The notes under the pieces are model-generated. The model had not been told where the DNA came from, did not search any database, and saw only the letters and a list, made by a program, of their open reading frames with translations. Position numbers and translations under genes: made by a program. This document shows, piece by piece, positions 1 through 13,100 of a DNA stretch of 64,000 nt (position 1 is its first letter; each line of letters opens with the position of its first letter). The DNA is taken from NCBI GenBank assembly GCA_020091685.1, contig CM034603.1, positions 35,588,186 to 35,652,185 of the forward strand, read 5' to 3'. Origin of the DNA: Lutjanus erythropterus (Eukaryota; Chordata; Actinopteri; Lutjaniformes; Lutjanidae).

Positions 1-714
1 ACCGGAGCCCATGGTGTTATTTCTCCCAGCAGAGTGATGCACAGCAGCACAGGTGACACTCCCCTCAGCCACCACATGAATATTCATAACCCTCTTTATG
101 CTACATGTTAAATAACAGCAATCCGAATTTAATTACATCCAGACCAGCTTCATCTAATAGCTGCCGCACGTTCATCATTAACACGATGCATTTTGCCTGC
201 GAGAGAATGAGCTACAGAAAAAGAGGAAAAGGGAGCAAGAGAAAGGACTGCAGCTCAGCTTCACTGCCTGCTCAGCAAGAGCTATTTTTAGATCCAGAGA
301 AACAAAGAAGCAGAATCGCCTTTCATCCCCCCCTCTAACTAGGTTGTTTCACCCCCAAATGTGGTACTTGAAGACAGCGTGCACTTCTTTGTGGCTATGT
401 TTAGGCCTAACCTCAAATAAATACGAATGCCTTTCCATCTGCCCTTGAGGCCTTTTTTTTTTTCTCCTCCTGCTATATTTGCTCACGTTTCCCTGCTGTC
501 TTACTGTATGCATAAGGGGCTGCTATTTTTTTTCAAGGCTAAATCTAAGGTCGGGGTATAATTAAAGGGAAAAGCATCTGAGCTATGAGGTTAGAAGGAG
601 CTGGAGTTTGTCTTTTATTATACTTTGCTCTCCGGCCATCGCTGAATACGGTTTTTGGAGGAGGCAGTGAATGTAAAGTGGTGAACACAGTGCGCACTTC
701 TAGCAGAATCTGAT

Positions 715-741
715 GCTGCTGCTGCTGCTGCTGCTGCTGCT
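715..741. repeat. (CTG)9 trinucleotide repeat
   Basis: Nine uninterrupted GCT units. The minus frame through it reads poly-alanine but has no gene context. Confidence 0.95.
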
Positions 742-1499
742 ATAAGGGACAGACTTTCATAATCACACGCAGTGAGGAGGATGAGTGAAGACTGCAGGCA
801 AGATGGATCATTAACTGAGCTCTGCAAAGGAAAATCCCCCCAGCTGCTCAGACCAGCACAGTCATGGAGATCACTGCCTACAGAGAAGTCACAGCATCAG
901 AAAACTACAGAGTACAATTTCAAGATGTTCAACGTAAACACATTTCACAAGATCTAGCATGCAAAGCATAATATTTTCTGTTCAAAAATCTGAAATAGAA
1001 AAATAATGATATCATATGCGACGCTGGCTCCAGCAGAGAAGTGTACGGCTTTCATTTCCTCTGAATCAGGGTCCTCAGTATTTTTCAGGCCAATGATTCC
1101 TTAACTGACAGAATTACTATATATATCAAATTAAATATTTTCAGGACTTCTCTTCTTCTTGCACTAATCAGTAGCTACTATGTTTGCAGCAGTTGTAGCA
1201 TGGCTAATGTTAGCTGTGTTAGCCTCACTCTGCACTTTCCAGTGGTTACTGAGGTGGAAGGGACGCTAATGTCGAGTCTCTTGCTCATTAATGTATAAAA
1301 CGATTCAAACCTGTCTGTAGGCTACACTCGGGATAACAATACAGCAAACTGACCAATATCATTAATTATCATGCAGTAATTCAGTGGTCCTCCTGCAGTA
1401 ATTCTAGAGACCCCCGAGGGGTCATGGACCCCCTGTTGAAGACCCATGCACTGACACCAATTAAAAAAAAACAATGGATAACAGTTTAAATCAATCCTG

Positions 1500-1655
1500 A
1501 ACTTATAATAACTTATGTTCACCACTTATAATACTTTATAATCCTTGTTATAAGTTCTCATGCATCAACAATTATAAAGACTTTTATAAAGCCTTATAAG
1601 TGCATTATAATGTCTTGTGAATGTGCTGACAATGCATTATAGGAAGTGTTACCAA
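1500..1655. repeat. TTATAA-rich dispersed repeat
   Basis: Repeated TTATAA and ATTATAA words in both orientations (CACTTATAATACTTTATAAT, CCTTATAAGTGCATTATAAT) give several short self-complementary stretches. It ends with ATTATAGGAAGTGTTACC, which looks like a transposon end. Confidence 0.5.
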
Positions 1656-2664
1656 ACAAGGATGATGGTGTTGCTATTCTTTCAAGGGGTTTTACTCGCA
1701 GTTGTAAATTTTTTGTGATATTTTTAGAAATATTTAGTACATCAACTAATAAAGATGAGGTAAAGATGAACTTTATTTATTACCGAGACAGAAAATATAC
1801 ACAATGTACTTAAGAACATAATTTCAAATAAAATTTCACACATTTGCACTCTTCATTTTACCAAAATAAAAGCATGAGTTCAAAGGGGGCACTAAAACTC
1901 CATGTGATCAGTTGTTGATAATCAAAGAGGAAACCCCCTCAGATCCATCTCACTCCAGTTTCTGAGCTTGCAGAGACACCTTGTGGCAAGACTTGGAAAG
2001 GTCTTCTCGTCCCGGTGTTTGAAGTGGTGGCCTTCAAATAACCTATACATACTGTACATCTGTGACATTGAAAAGCAGAAGTGTTTGAAATACCTGCTCC
2101 TGAATTCCTCTGTGAACGAGCTGCAAACAAACATAGCAAGAGGCCCGCGGTCGAGCCGGTCAGAGACAGTTGTTTGGGAGGCACAGTGGAGATCCATTGT
2201 GCTGGTCCGGCTCATTTTAAGCACAACCGCATTGTGCAGGGAACTCATATTACTAACACACGTATGGCAGGCATTCTGTTCACTCGGGGTTTAAATAAGA
2301 GGTGGCCCAGCTGCTGCCTCTTGGGAGCCCAGACCGAGTTGGAGAGCCACCACTGACAGTCGCAGCCCAAAGTCTGGATTATCATAACAACACAGCGACA
2401 AGAGGTAGGACTTCACAGATTGTACACACTGTACCACTGTTATTCCAACTCAGCGCAGACTGGTCACACACACAAAAGCTGGGGCTTAACGTAATTTGGA
2501 TGTGCAAAGACATGAGATTATTACAGGCACCGCAAAGAGCAAAGATCATGTGCTCCGAAATGATCCAGCCCACAACAGAAGGTCAACACACTGCACATAG
2601 CTGGGAAAACAAAAGAGTTTTAATCTCACACACGTGAAATGGATTCATAAGTGCTCAGATTCAC

Positions 2665-3348
2665 TTTTAAAAATGGTGCAACTTAAAAACTTTGTGTTGA
2701 CACTGCCTTAAATTTTTAAGCTGACTGAATTTGAAAAAACAAGTTGAGGTAATTTTGTAATGAATCAAAACAAATAAACCTTTCAGGTCAAATAAACTTG
2801 AGAATACATGTTCAATAAGCTTAAGATATTAGGTTGAAACAACAACTGTCACACAAATATCATAAACAAATTTAATTTGCTTTTAATTTTCTCAGTTTGA
2901 AGAGCTGCAGTTGCTTCTCTTGCACAAAAACAGTACATGAAAAAGTGAATTTATTAAATTTTAAGCGGATAGGGATTGAATTCAGTACTAAAATTCATCA
3001 CAGTTTGCATTGTTTTGTTTTTTTTATTGTGGAAAATGAGTGACCTTGACTTATCTTAAAGTGCATTAGAAACAGACGTCATGATATTTTTTTCTTCAAA
3101 GGGTCTCGGGAGAATTTTAAAAATATAGTGATATTGTTTCTTTAGAAACATTCATGCAACTCATTTCAAGTCCAAAGACTTTAAGTCAGAGGAACTCATG
3201 TTTATAGGTTCTGGAGGGTTCTGCAAATAAATGCAAGAAATTTTAAGTTTAATTAACTAGAATAAATAAAACTTGTATTTACGTTAAACTAATGACATAA
3301 GATTAGTTGATTCTACTAAATTCCTCAATGATTTTCTTTACACTGGTG
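2665..3348. mobile_element. Dispersed non-autonomous element, copy 1
   Basis: It shares long colinear similarity with 46424-48376, for example AGTTGAGGTAATTTTGTAAT and TGCAAGAAATTTTAAGTTTA. No protein is encoded. The right end (TTTACACTGGTG) resembles the TTGTACAGTGCA end of the other copy. Confidence 0.75.
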
Positions 3349-4042
3349 TTTTACACTGCAGCTCTGTACAGCCTCTTTTTTATCAGCTGGCTTCATGAAT
3401 CTTAACTGGTTGACCTTAAAGCTGTTTACCGCTTTTGTGTTTGAGGAACAACAAGACAGTAAACATCTGCAAAACAGGCCTGCACATAATTCAACTCTGA
3501 ATGGATGACTGGGTTTAAGCAGTGTGTACAAAAACACGAACTGTATGCACAATATGCTGTAGACATGCAGCCCATAATGCATTTCACTTGTTTACACTGT
3601 CCAGTTGTCAGTGTGTGCACTTCAGGTAAGTGTTTACTGCTCCGCTGTACCTCTGCGGCGTGCTGTGCAGCCGAGCATGTGACTTTTGAAAGGCACCAAA
3701 CGCTGTAGGACACCCGAAGGGGAAGCGATAATCACTGGAGGGACAAGGCAGAAAATACATCCTGAGACATTCTTCATCAAAGAGCGTGTTGATAGCAGGC
3801 CGGGCTTTGAATTCCACGGTGCCGTGCAGCACGCAAGATGAGAAAACAGCCGCTAAAGATCGACGTGCAGGATCAAGCTGAGGCCTCAGAGCTACAGTCT
3901 CTATATGATGCACACAGCTTTATTTCATTTTTATACTGTACAGAGCTCAGTGAAATCCAGAGGAAGTACAGATATTCATATAAGATCATAGATGGATTAT
4001 GAGACAACAGGCCCCTGGAAACAGACATGTAAGAGACCCCCT

Positions 4043-5225
4043 ACCACTCCTACAGGAGGAAGACACAGAGACTGAAAGAGACACAAAACGACAACAAACA
4101 GACTACAAATAACTCTATAAATAAATCTGATAGGACTTGTATTGTGTCTTTGTGGTTATTTTACAGCTCTTTCTTGTTTTTGCACCTCTGTGTGGTCATT
4201 TTGTGTCTCTCTGTAGTTACATTATGTCTCTTGCATTTTGTCGTAGTCATTCTGTGTTTGTTTGTAGTTATTTTGTGTTTCTTTCTGTTTTTTGTGTCTC
4301 CGGTGTCACTTTGTGTCTCTCTAAGGTCATTTTGTGTGTCTTTGAAGTCTTTTTGTGTCTCTTTGGTGTCACTGTGCAGTGATTTTGTGTCTTTTTATTG
4401 TCATTATGTGTGTCTGTGTAGTTTTTATGGATCCATATAAGGCCATTTTGTGTATTGGCCTTGTGTCTTTTGTTTTTTTGTGTGTCTCTGTAGTGATTTT
4501 GCGTCTCTGTGTGGTCATTTTGTGTCTCTTTGTTTTTGTGTGTCTCTCTCTGTTGTCACCTTGGCTCTGTTTGAGGTCATTTTGAGTGTATTATCAGTCT
4601 TTTTCTGTCTCTGTCATCATTATGCATCTCTTTGTAGTGATTTTGTGTCTTTCTGCAATCATGTTTTGTAGTTATGCAAGACTTTGTAGTCATTTTGTAT
4701 TTCTTTTTGTTTTTTGTGTGTCTCTGTAGTAATTTTGCATCTATTTGTGGTTGTTTTGTGTCTCTTTGCAGTCATTTAACATCTCTGTTCATCTTCTGTG
4801 TCTCTTGATGCATCTCTTTATAGTCAATTTATGTCTCAATCATTTTTGTCTTTTTGCAGCTCTGTAGTTGTTTTGTGTCATTCTGTGTCTTTGTAGTCAT
4901 TTTGCTTCTCTTTGTTATTTTGTGTCGGTTCGAATTTCGTTGCCATTGTTTTGTGTCCTTGTGGTCATTTTATGTCTCTTTGTAGTAATTCTGTGCCTCT
5001 TTTTGTCTTGTCAGTTGTCATCTGTTTTGCATTGCTTTGTGTCACTTCGCATGTCTTTATAGTCATTCTGCTTCTCTCTGTGGTTGTTTTATGTCTCTTT
5101 GCAGTCATTCTGTGCCTGTTTTTTTTCTTTTGTGTCTCTTAGTTGTCATTTTCCATCTGTTTGTGGTTGTTTTACATCTCTTTGCAGTTGCTTTGCGTCT
5201 CTTTCAGTGACACCTTGCAGGTGAG
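4043..5225. repeat. Degenerate T-rich tandem array with a short inverted left arm
   Basis: From 4136 the unit is roughly TTTTGTGTCTCTTTGTAGTCA, repeated dozens of times with variable spacing and substitutions. The left edge (4043-4110) carries the complementary form (AGAGACACAAAACGACAAC). The overlapping FCVSL-type open frames come from the repeat. Confidence 0.9.
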
Positions 5226-5959
5226 GCAGAGTTCTCAGGTGCTGCTGTTGGTTGAAAAACTGCAGCTGAACTTCAGTAATTAGTTCACACCGGAGATGAA
5301 AAGATGCTGTATGTACCCAGGGGCCCTCTGACTCCCTTGGGCCTCAGGGCCTGTGCCTGGTAGGCCCATTCAGTAATCCATCCATGTCTAAGATAACACC
5401 TGCTCTCTAGTTATGTGGTCTACCGCATGCCATTTCGTTTTATCATTCAGTCACATTTTGAGACTCACAAGACGGCAGAGAGGCAGCTGGAGGAAATATG
5501 AACCAAGGACACACCCAGAAAGAATATAAAGAGAGGTCGACCGGTCCTATCTGCCTCTGGCTCGGAATATGTAGTTCATTAAACTGATAACAGGAGAATC
5601 TGAACAATACGTTCCTGCTGGGGTAAGCAGTTTCACACACAAAGACTGTCTCCCTCCACTGCTTCATGTGGTGACACTGCAGACTCAGTAGCTTTTTAAA
5701 TAAGCAGTAATATGAAGAAGGACGCAAATACACCCAAAATCAATTTTTCAAGTTAGTGACTGTCTTTCAAAACCATTTTCTTTTCACTCTGCGACTGTGA
5801 CGTAACTTCTGAGTCAAGTTAAGTGTTAGTTCCTCTCACTTCAGTAACTTCAGGTTTTCTGGAGCTTCATTAACGTCACTGGAGTGGACAATTTATTGCC
5901 TCGAATGGATGGACTATCAACCACTTTCTTATTTGATGATGGAGGATATTTCATTGTTT

Positions 5960-7110
5960 AAAACATGTAGAAAAACCTGCTCACAAAAATGCACACAAGT
6001 CAGACATAAAAAGCCATGCTTTGTATCAAAATACACAAAAACTAGAAATAATATGTTTTTAATTAGACAATTTTAGGCCCTTTTTTTAGAATTTATTAGA
6101 GGATAAACAGGGACACATGACAACAGAGCTGTGCTGTAAACTAAAGTGTATTATTTTTCACTGTTAGACCATTATTAAACTTTCTAGAGCATTGGTTCCC
6201 AACCTGGGGTCTGGGCCCCCTTTAGGGTGGCACCAGACATCACAGAGGGTCCCGAAGACTTTGTCTGTTCTGAGGTCCTCAAAATCAGATTCACACATGT
6301 CGACTAAAATCATAATTTCAGAGTCCCTACACTTTTTCCAGAATCAAACTGAAGCTCTTTTCAAGCATTTCAAGCTTTTCCATCACCTCACAGCTGTGGT
6401 AAATAACATATTTACGTACAAAATGATTATTTCACCTCTTCATCACATTAAATCACATATTAATTTATAATTATAATTAATAAGGCATAAAACAAAATTT
6501 TCATTTAAATTTTTTTCTTGGTTTTTTTTGTCTTGTTTTTTCCTTATGAATGTCTCCCCCAGACAAAACAATGTCAAATTAGGTGCAATTACACTATTCA
6601 TTAATTATCACTTAATACACATTTAATCAGTTAAATTCTTATTTGGCAATTAAAGATAAATGATTAATAATTAACTTCCTATAGAATCTGGCTCAGCAAA
6701 TATCTGACTTATTTTATTTCTTTATCTAAAAACTAATTCAGTCAGTATTATAGAAGTAATGTGATTACAATTTCAAGCAGTTTCAGTTTCACTTTATCCA
6801 AAATCCCACTTTGCAAACACCACATTAAAATTAAACCTGTACAAACGCGGGAAATTTATACAAAAGTCTGTGTTCAGGCTGAGGGGCAGCTCCAAACAGT
6901 GGGGAAAAAACACTTCTGTGTCCCTAATAACCTCTAGAAAAGTCTAATCAGGATGTAATAAAGCTTATAACTACTGTCTAATAAATATATTATACCTTAT
7001 TATTATATATTATGTCTAATAAATATATTATATTTCATTTTTGTCTAGTTTATTACAAAGTACAGGTTGTTACAGCTTTATAATGTACTGTAAAAGAAGT
7101 GGGATCAAAA
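5960..7110. mobile_element. Dispersed inverted-repeat element related to 59735-60535
   Basis: Both regions have the pattern TTTGTATCAAA...ACTAGAAAT...ATTAGACAAT...TTATTAGAGG...GGGACACAT and many TCTAATAAA words. A further TTCCCAACCTGGGGTC-type repeat is embedded at about 6190-6330. Boundaries are approximate. Confidence 0.55.
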
Positions 7111-7437
7111 ACACTTTGGTAAGACCAGTATGGAATGAGGGAATTTCACATTTAGACTGTTTTGTTTAAATGTTATTAAATGTGTTTCCTTCCCCTGAAG
7201 CTAACTCGGAAGGTCCTGCGAGGTCAGGCTCAACACTGTGAGGCTGCCCGTCCCATCTATCATTCAGGACAGCGTCACCGTCCAGTCCTTATAAGTTACT
7301 GGGTAGGAAGTCACCTGCCACTGTAAGTCCAGCCTACGTGGAGCACGGGGGCACAGCTACCAGCAAATACACCGCTCTCAAAACACTTTAAAAGCTTGAC
7401 TGTGCAGTTGGTGAAAGGAGTAAGGCGGTCTTTCTGA

Positions 7438-7440
<3 letters not shown>

Positions 7441-7471
<31 letters not shown>
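7441..7471. repeat. TG microsatellite
   Basis: About 15 uninterrupted TG units. Confidence 0.95.
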
Positions 7472-7473
<2 letters not shown>

Positions 7474-10149
7474 ATGTTTAGCTGAAATCAATACAGTTAT
7501 GTGTGGAACTTGAGGAACTCGAGAGGCAATGGTCAGCGTGTCTTTCCGGAGGAGAAAAAGTTTGTGAGACAGAGCATAAAATTCATGTAAGTGTGACTCT
7601 TCGCTGCTGGTGTGCATGCAGAATCGTGTGGAGCGTTTCAAAGAAAGCATAAACCTCGATAACACTTTTGTTTTCCCTCAGATTTGTGTTGTCACAGTGG
7701 GGTTGTCTCACAGAAACATTTCCCCTAAGCAGCTGGGAATGTAATACAATGAGGAAATTACTCATCTACAAGGAACTTGTTGGCCGGTTTTCTAACTATT
7801 CTGCTCCTAGCACTCTGGCAAGGTTTTACTCCCCCATGAAATGAAAACAGCCTGTTTATTGTGCTTACATGTAAGAGGACTGGATAGTAACTACACAGTG
7901 TCTGACAATACAAAACCTGATCAATTCTGTATTGATAATTCTGTGTTTGATATACAAATAATAATTGTTGATTCCCACTTGATTGATTGGTATTTCTTAT
8001 TCAGTTTGGCTCTTGATGGAGCGCTCTTTTGAGTTTGAGGTTTAGTTCTCTCAAGTTTTGTTCACAAACTTGTTAAAATCCATGTTAGTGAGCACTTCTC
8101 CTCTGCCAAGATAAACCATCACCTGACAGGTGTGGCTTATAGAGATGCCGATTAAACAGCAGGATTATTGATCTGGTGTGCCATGGACTGCTCACAATAA
8201 AAGTTCACCCTAAAATGCTGTTTTTTCTTGAAAAAGACATTTATTAGGTGCTGATCTATGGCTGTTTCTCACCGGGCTACAGATAACAATTTTATCCAGG
8301 GAGGGCAGAGTTATCATCTGCCTGACTCTGCTGCCGACTGGCTAGTACCTGTTGCCTTCGTTGGTTAGGTTGGTTAGGTTTAGGCGTGAGGAGTGACTGG
8401 TTAGAGTTAGAGTAAGAATATCAGAGTAAGGCCTCCTGTCAACATAGCGTTTCCTGAGCGCCATCATCTTCTTTCAGTTGTTTCCAGTGAAGAGAGGGCA
8501 TCTGCTGCCATAGAGAAAAGGCGCCGTGTCCTGTGTCTTTTTTGTGGGTCTGCTCTGAATGGTTCTACTTGAAAATCTCTGTAATTTTTTCAGAAAGACA
8601 CTGTTATCATCACTGTTGCTTTTTTCAGGCAACCAATCACAGGTGGGGACTCGTCACCCTGGAGACCAAGAAAATGGGAGCCACAACTCCTGTCTGTGCA
8701 GGAGTCCAGAGAGAAAAACGTTTTTAAAAGTATCTGTGAGTTCATATTTAAGCATTTTTGTTGCTTCCAACTGAATCTCTGTGAATTGAAGTGTAGTTCC
8801 TCGTCACTGTTTGTACTTTCAGGTGTCTGCTTTATTTTAGTTTCATGTTCGTTTTCAGTTGATGGGGGTTGTGTTAAGTTACTGCTGTTAAAAACTGAAC
8901 ATTTTGCTGATTCCTAATAAAAGCTTTTAGATAACAAAATATTGAGAGACTTTTGTCATGAAGAAATAATGAGAAATTCAATGGTTAAGCATTTTATAGC
9001 TTCACTCAAACAAGCTTGAATCAAGACACACCTTCAGTTTGGTGCTCACACTGAAAAACGTCTCAAACATGAATAGATTAAGACAGGGACGATGCTAGAC
9101 TGTGCAAAGATGGTGGTCATAGGAAATGACATGAAACAAAACCCACATGCAGAACATTGCTGAACAAAGGGTCTGAAACATGTCATTTCCTTTGCATTCA
9201 ATAAAATGTCTCTTTAAAAAAATCCATATATCATGTAAGTATTGAAAACGTATTGAAGTTATAATACTTTTGATAATGTTAGTGCTCACTAACATGGATT
9301 TTAACAAATTTGTCTTAAATCTTTTACTTCAACTTCAACATGAAAAGCAGGAGCAAAAACAGCACTGTTGGATATTTTTGTTGGCTATAATTATATTTGT
9401 TCTAAGTTATGTTTTTGAATTAATGCCTGGCAATCTCATGAGTAGATTTGCATCAACCCTCACCTTAACACTAACCCTTAGTTAGTCATAATGTCTCATT
9501 TATTTGCATCTAAATCAAGGCTAATGTTATTTATGGGACCAAAGCTGCATGTGCACCATCGAATGCTGTGTTTTCTGTGACTGGCAGGACCTGCAGAGAG
9601 CGAGAAGAGGCACATGCAAGGTGTTGTTGTTGTGCCAAGAGAGGAGCCAATGACTTTGTGTTGACAGCAGAAGTGCAGGTAGGTTTTTCACAAGCGCCTC
9701 ATCAACATTAACACCTTTCATCTGTGGCTATCTGTCATCTTGTTTACCCTTTGTAGCGTTTCTTTGTGTTCAAAATGAGATGCTCACCTGGTGGCGTCCA
9801 CTATATCCGTGGTGCTTCCTGTCCTGGCACTGCACACTACTCTGATACACAGGAACTGCAGGGTTACTGGGAGAGACATTTACTTAATTTTTCTCTTGTA
9901 TAAAACAAAAGTAGTCTGACGGCAAATATGCACCAAAGGTACGGTATGATATGTCATCACAAATTTACCTTGTAACCAGTGAATTGGGATTTCTGTTAAG
10001 CTTATGATCCAAGTAATGAAAGTGTAACGAAAATGTCCTCTTATGGTTGAGGACAGCTGAACATAAAAGCTGCTGTATTTCACAGGTCCTTTCAGCAGTC
10101 TTTCCGTTCCACTTCAGTGAGCAAAGGAGGACGTGGATCATCGGGGAAG

Positions 10150-13100
10150 ATGTTCTTCGTGGCCGGGGCCAAAAATGCAGCAGGCTCAGGTGGAGGAAAT
10201 GAAAGGAGGTAACAGGTTCAAACCAATTCAGCTTAAAAAAAAAAAAAATTAAAGGGACAAGTCACTAGCAAAAATGCATATTTTTCCTCTTACCAGCCAT
10301 TTAAAATGTTTTGTCGTGCAGAGGTTTGGAGATATTGTCATAGAGATGTCTGTCTCTTCTTGAATATAATGTAGCTTGATGGCACTCGGCTTGTTGTGCT
10401 CAAAGCACCAACAAAAAACTTTTAAAAAGTCAACAGCGTCGCCTGTTTCCAGAAATCATGACCCGGTTACTCAAGATAATCCACAGGCCTTGTTGTGAGC
10501 AGTTTCATGTAAGAGCTACTTTATTTTTGCTGAACTACACCCCTCAACCAAATCACCATGCAGAAGGAAGCGTGCATCTACTCATGGAAGGATGCTTGTG
10601 CTTGTTACAGTGTGGGATGTAAATATTAAAGCTATAACATGTAACATTTCTGCATTAAAATGTCTAAAAACGCTCAACATATGTTATATATTTTGTTGAG
10701 TTATGTACTTACATTATCCCAAATATTTCCAACATGTAAAAAATGAAGAAATCCATAATTTATTCAAGGTAACGGTTTGTTTCTGGCTAGTTGTTGCTGG
10801 CTAGTCGGGAAAGCACGGAATACATCAGAAATATAATGCACATGAATAAATATAACGTGAATAAAAACTTTGTCCAGTCACATGATTTCTGCCTGAGTCA
10901 TGTCAGAAAGATTTTATTGCATGCCAATGTAAAAGTTAGCATTTCTCTGGTTCCTGCCATAAAATAAGCCAGTGGGATTTCATGATACTTACGTGTTTTG
11001 TTCAGCAAGATAATCTTAACAAATGAACACCACTTTTACAATTTTAGTGTAAAGTGCAAATGCAGTTGCAATGGTGGTTATTTAAATGTCAGGCTAAGAA
11101 CTTCCATTATCCCTCTGTGCGATGTCATCAAATTGTCTTTTCTTATTGTTTCAACATGAGAGACCCGTAGTGACAGAACTTATACACTGATCAGGCATAA
11201 CATTATGACCACTGACAGGTAAAGTGAATAACACTGATTATCTCTTCATCATGGCACCTGTTAGTGGCTGGGATATATTAGGCAGCAAGTGAACATTTTG
11301 TCCTCAAAGTTGATGTGTTCGAAACAGGAAAAATGGGCAAGCATAAGGATTTGAGCGAGTTTGACAAGGGCCAAACTGTGATGGCTAGACGACTGGATCA
11401 GAACATCTCCAGAACTGCAGCTCTTGTGGGGTGTTCCTGGTCTGCAGTGGTCAGTATCTATCAAAAGTCGTCCAAGTAAGGAACAGTGGTGAACCAGCGA
11501 CAGGGTCAGCGGCCAAGGCTCACTGATGCGCATGGGGAGCAAAGGCTGCTCTGTGTGTGGTCCGATCCAACAGACGAGCTACTGTTGCTCAAATTGCTGA
11601 AGAAGTTAAGGCTGGTTCTGATAGAAAGGTGTCAGAATACACAGTGCATCACAGTTTGTTGTGTATGGGGCTGCATAGCTGCAGACCAGTCAGGGTGACC
11701 ATGCTGACCCCTGTGCACCGCCAAAAGCACCAACAATGTACACAAGAGCATCAGAACTGGACCACAGAGCAATGGAAGAAGGTGGCCTGGTCTGATGAAT
11801 CACGTTTTCTTTTAAATCACGTGGATGGCCAGGTGCGTGTGCGGCATTTACCTGGGGAACACATGGCACCAGGATGCACTGTGGGAAGAAGACAAGCTGG
11901 CGGAGGCAGTGTGATGCTTTGGGCAATATTCTGCTGGGAAACCTTGGTTCCTGCCATCCATGTGGATGTTACTTTGACACATACCACCTACCTAAGTATT
12001 GTTGCAGACCATGTACACCCTTTCATGGAAATTGTATTCCCTGATGGCTGTGGCCTCTTTCAGCAGGATAATGCGCCGTGCCACAAAGCAAAAATGGTTC
12101 AGGACGACCTTGACGGGTCAGGGCTGTCTTGGCAGCAAAAGGGAGACCAACCCAATATTAGGCAGGTGGTCATAATGTTATGCTTGATCGATGTATATTA
12201 CATATTTATTTGACACATCCAGTTAGCACCACAGTTGGTGCGTGGAGATAGAAAATAGTACCTACATGACCTGTCCCTTTAAAATTCAAGGGGGGTGGGG
12301 GGGCATCAATGGCTCTTACCTGTCATGCACTTTGATTTTTATGTCATAATATTTGCACTGTAGCTTTAAAAAAAAGATCTAATAATGACTCCTTCTCATT
12401 TTCCACCATCAAGGTCAATCTACCAGAAATTCCGTGAGGTAGATTTATTGGACAAGAAGAAGACGGTGACAGCTCTAAAGCCTGGTGAAGATCGGGCCAT
12501 TCTCCTGGGGCTTGGAATGATCCTCTCCTCAGTAATGATGTATTTTGTCCTGGGGATCACTATATTACGCTCCTATGCAGACAGGTACAGCCCTGATGTT
12601 AGAATTGCCTTTTCTTTTTAACACCCTAGAAACTGATATTCCTGTCAGAAACATGTTTTATTCATCAGATGTGCTTGTTGAGAAACTGCTTCAGTGCCCT
12701 CTCAACCTGAAAATTGCAAAAATGAATACTTTATGAAATTATACCCCAAGCCGAGTTGATTTTATACCACAAGATCCACCGAAATGTTTTCTGCTTTTTT
12801 TTGCATTAAATTGGATCTTCATTTAAATGTCAACACAGTGTGTGGACAGAGGAGGGTGTGTGTGTTGTGCTCAACTCCACGGTCACAGCAGACATGAACT
12901 GTTCCTACAACTGTGGGTCAGACTGCTGGAGAGTCTCCAAATACCCCTGTCTGCAGGTCTACGTGAGCGTCAATAACACGGGCCGTGTCAGCCGTTTATC
13001 TCACAATGAAGAGACCCAGGACACCAGCTCTGAAGTGAGTGCAGTGCCAGGGGGGAAAATACTGAGAATTACTGAACCGTTTCAAATGTTGACAACACTG

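Larger units (their letters stand above)
1..10149. other. Gene-free region upstream of kcnmb2
   Basis: All open frames are short and none resembles a known protein or carries convincing splice signals. The contents I can name are a CTG run, a TTATAA-rich element, dispersed elements (2665-3348, 5960-7110), a T-rich tandem array and a TG microsatellite. Untranslated first exons or enhancers of kcnmb2 could be here but are not recognisable. Confidence 0.5.

Noticed and set aside
1922-2356. Overlapping frames of 80-110 codons on both strands
   Set aside because: No domain, no splice context, and both strands open equally; probably chance or a non-coding conserved stretch.
4137-5142. Five overlapping plus-strand frames rich in Phe, Cys, Val, Ser, Leu
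   Set aside because: They read through a T-rich tandem repeat in several frames at once; not a protein.
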